A program made the position numbers and the translations under genes. A DNA stretch of 64,000 nucleotides from Ooceraea biroi. Its lineage: Eukaryota; Arthropoda; Insecta; Hymenoptera; Formicidae. The DNA lies in assembly GCF_003672135.1 (NCBI RefSeq), contig NC_039514.1, forward strand, positions 5,194,432-5,258,431, in the 5' to 3' direction. Below, one piece after another: positions 62,601 through 64,000 of the stretch (position 1 is its first letter; each line of letters starts with the position of its first letter). Below the pieces are notes generated by a model, which did no database searches, was not told the origin of the DNA, and saw nothing but the letters and a program-made list of their open reading frames with translations.

Positions 62601-64000
62601 GACTTGGTGCAGTAGCAAGGGAGCGTCACCTTTTTGGAAGACTCTTGACTTATTATTTGATCATTACTTTCGTCACTTCGCTTTATGGCAATACGTCGCT
62701 AATAAAGCGTCTACCTAACTCAGTACTTGTCAGTCACTTATTATTTGCTTCTTGAAGTCACTTCGCTTTATAGCGTTACGTCGCATATAAAGCGTCAACC
62801 TAACTCAGTTACTTGTCAGTCATTTATAATTTGCTATTACTTGATTTGCATTATAGCGTTGAGTCGTTACTAAGGCATCAACCTAAGTTAGAATCAGTGG
62901 AGTTGTTTAACAATTATTTCTCGCTGCTGCTTGTTAAGTGCTTCCTGGCCTGAGGGTCCAGATTCCTGCGAACACTTGTGAGTAGATTTGTACCTAGTTT
63001 GAATTCTTATTGTATACCACTATTCTTAATTGTTGTTTACCAACTCATAAGACTTTATTTTATATTCATACGACATTTGTATTCAATCCCTTTGTAACAC
63101 AATTATATTATATCTACATTCAGTAACAGTTTACTTATTAATTCATCATTTATTTTGTAACTTTTGTACCTTCTTTACATTAATTAATTATTCATTTATA
63201 TGATCCTTAAAATATTCTTTAAAGATTTATACTACCTTTTCTTATTTACTTGGCGTTTATCCGCTGATTGTCCGACTTCTTTTAGTTTCATTTTATTTAT
63301 ACTATTTCCAGCTATATTACCACTAGGCGATACCATTTATGACTATACTACTAGCATCAATTTGCTCGTATTATCAGCATAATTCCTTATTATTTCACTC
63401 CTTATTATTTTATTTGTTGATCCGTTACTACTTACAGTTATATTATTAAGCGTCCATTTCGTTTATGATACAACCCTTTAATACTTATACTACTTATAGC
63501 TATACAATAGGCTATACACCTTTAGTTATATTATTAAGCGTCCATTTCGCTTATGATACAACCCTTTAATACTTATACTACTTATAGCTATACGATTGGC
63601 TATACACTTTAGTTATATTATTAAGCGTCCATTTCGCTTATGATACAACCCTTTAATACTTAATCTACTTATAGCTATACGATTGGCTATACACCTTTAG
63701 TTATATTATTAAGCGTCCATTCCGCTTTTGATACAATTTTTAATTATCCTTAGAATATTAGTATTACCTATAATTATACTACTAAGCGTTTACTTCGCTT
63801 ATGATATAAATCTTTCATTGAGTTGTACTACTTATTCATTCTTTTTACTACCTATACTAATCGGCGTTTATCCGCCTGTGATATACCTTTGTCATTGATT
63901 CATATCACTATTATTTTACTTATAAGTTATTATATCAAGCGTTTAATTCGCTTGTAACATGACTTTAATTTAATTCATACTACTTATTTACTTGTACTAC
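59653..64000 (-). repeat. Right arm of the >4.3-kb inverted repeat
   Basis: Inverse copy of 1722-6068, continuing past the window end. The first bases, GTGTGACATCC, mark a sharp inner boundary. The three tandem blocks of the left arm are mirrored near 61800-62155 (202 bp), 62650-62895 (84 bp) and 63430-63745 (88 bp). No gene of its own is supported. Confidence 0.95.

Noticed and set aside
1..64000. tRNA or rRNA genes
   Set aside because: I looked for tRNA A/B-box pairs and conserved rRNA words and recognised none; a covariance-model scan would be needed to exclude them.

Overview
The window looks like a repeat-rich stretch of an insect genome, most likely hymenopteran and perhaps an ant. It has a short TTAGG telomere-type tract, spliceosomal introns of about 70 bases, and transposon and Polinton protein families that I know mainly from hymenopteran genomes. 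I see no convincing host housekeeping gene; almost every coding signal belongs to a mobile or viral-like element. The species call is inference.

Layout. 1-1.3 kb holds a decayed Ty1/Copia gag-protease fragment. From 1,722 to 6,068 lies one arm of a very long inverted repeat, whose partner fills 59,653-64,000 and runs off the window. The arms are over 4.3 kb, with one single-base indel noticed by eye. Inside the left arm sits a decayed hAT transposase gene (6.2-12.1 kb) split by a Tc1/mariner-like element and by a 1,286-bp mariner. Then come small hairpin repeats, a (CA)n/(GT)n palindrome and a 2.1-kb foldback element (13.9-16.05 kb).

From about 16 to 55 kb lies a Maverick/Polinton (adintovirus-like) element. 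Its genes are protein-primed type B DNA polymerase, retrovirus-type integrase with chromodomain, a tail-fibre-like protein, an FtsK/HerA packaging ATPase, a PLA2-like protein, a pX-like/adenain protease fusion, minor and major capsid proteins, and several proteins I do not recognise. Most are broken. The polymerase gene alone carries three insertions, each with target-site duplications: a 2,264-bp LTR-like element, a 17.3-kb TIR DNA transposon and a 397-bp solo LTR. A LINE-derived element with a 16-bp duplication sits between polymerase and integrase. Subtracting these leaves about 16-17 kb, the normal Polinton size.

The 17.3-kb transposon is itself a nest: a MITE-like hairpin element interrupted by a Ty3/Gypsy element on the minus strand, which is interrupted by a second, younger Gypsy on the plus strand. 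The end of the younger Gypsy was then duplicated into a palindrome. The transposon's own transposase (37.7-41.2 kb) is broken by two stops and an 816-bp insertion.

The most novel material is at 16-21 kb. It holds a duplicated spliced gene family with a possible PC4-like ssDNA-binding domain, a duplicated promoter cassette with a CRE palindrome and TATA box, and a C-rich array of three AP-1 sites. Next to these lies a minus-strand gene whose product matches the N-terminus of the PLA2 protein encoded 30 kb away.

Beyond the Polinton (55-59.6 kb) are a C-rich region with CRE and AP-1 words, a transposase remnant, a hairpin element split by a mariner-like element, a short TTAGG tract and a Mutator-like transposase remnant that abuts the right arm.
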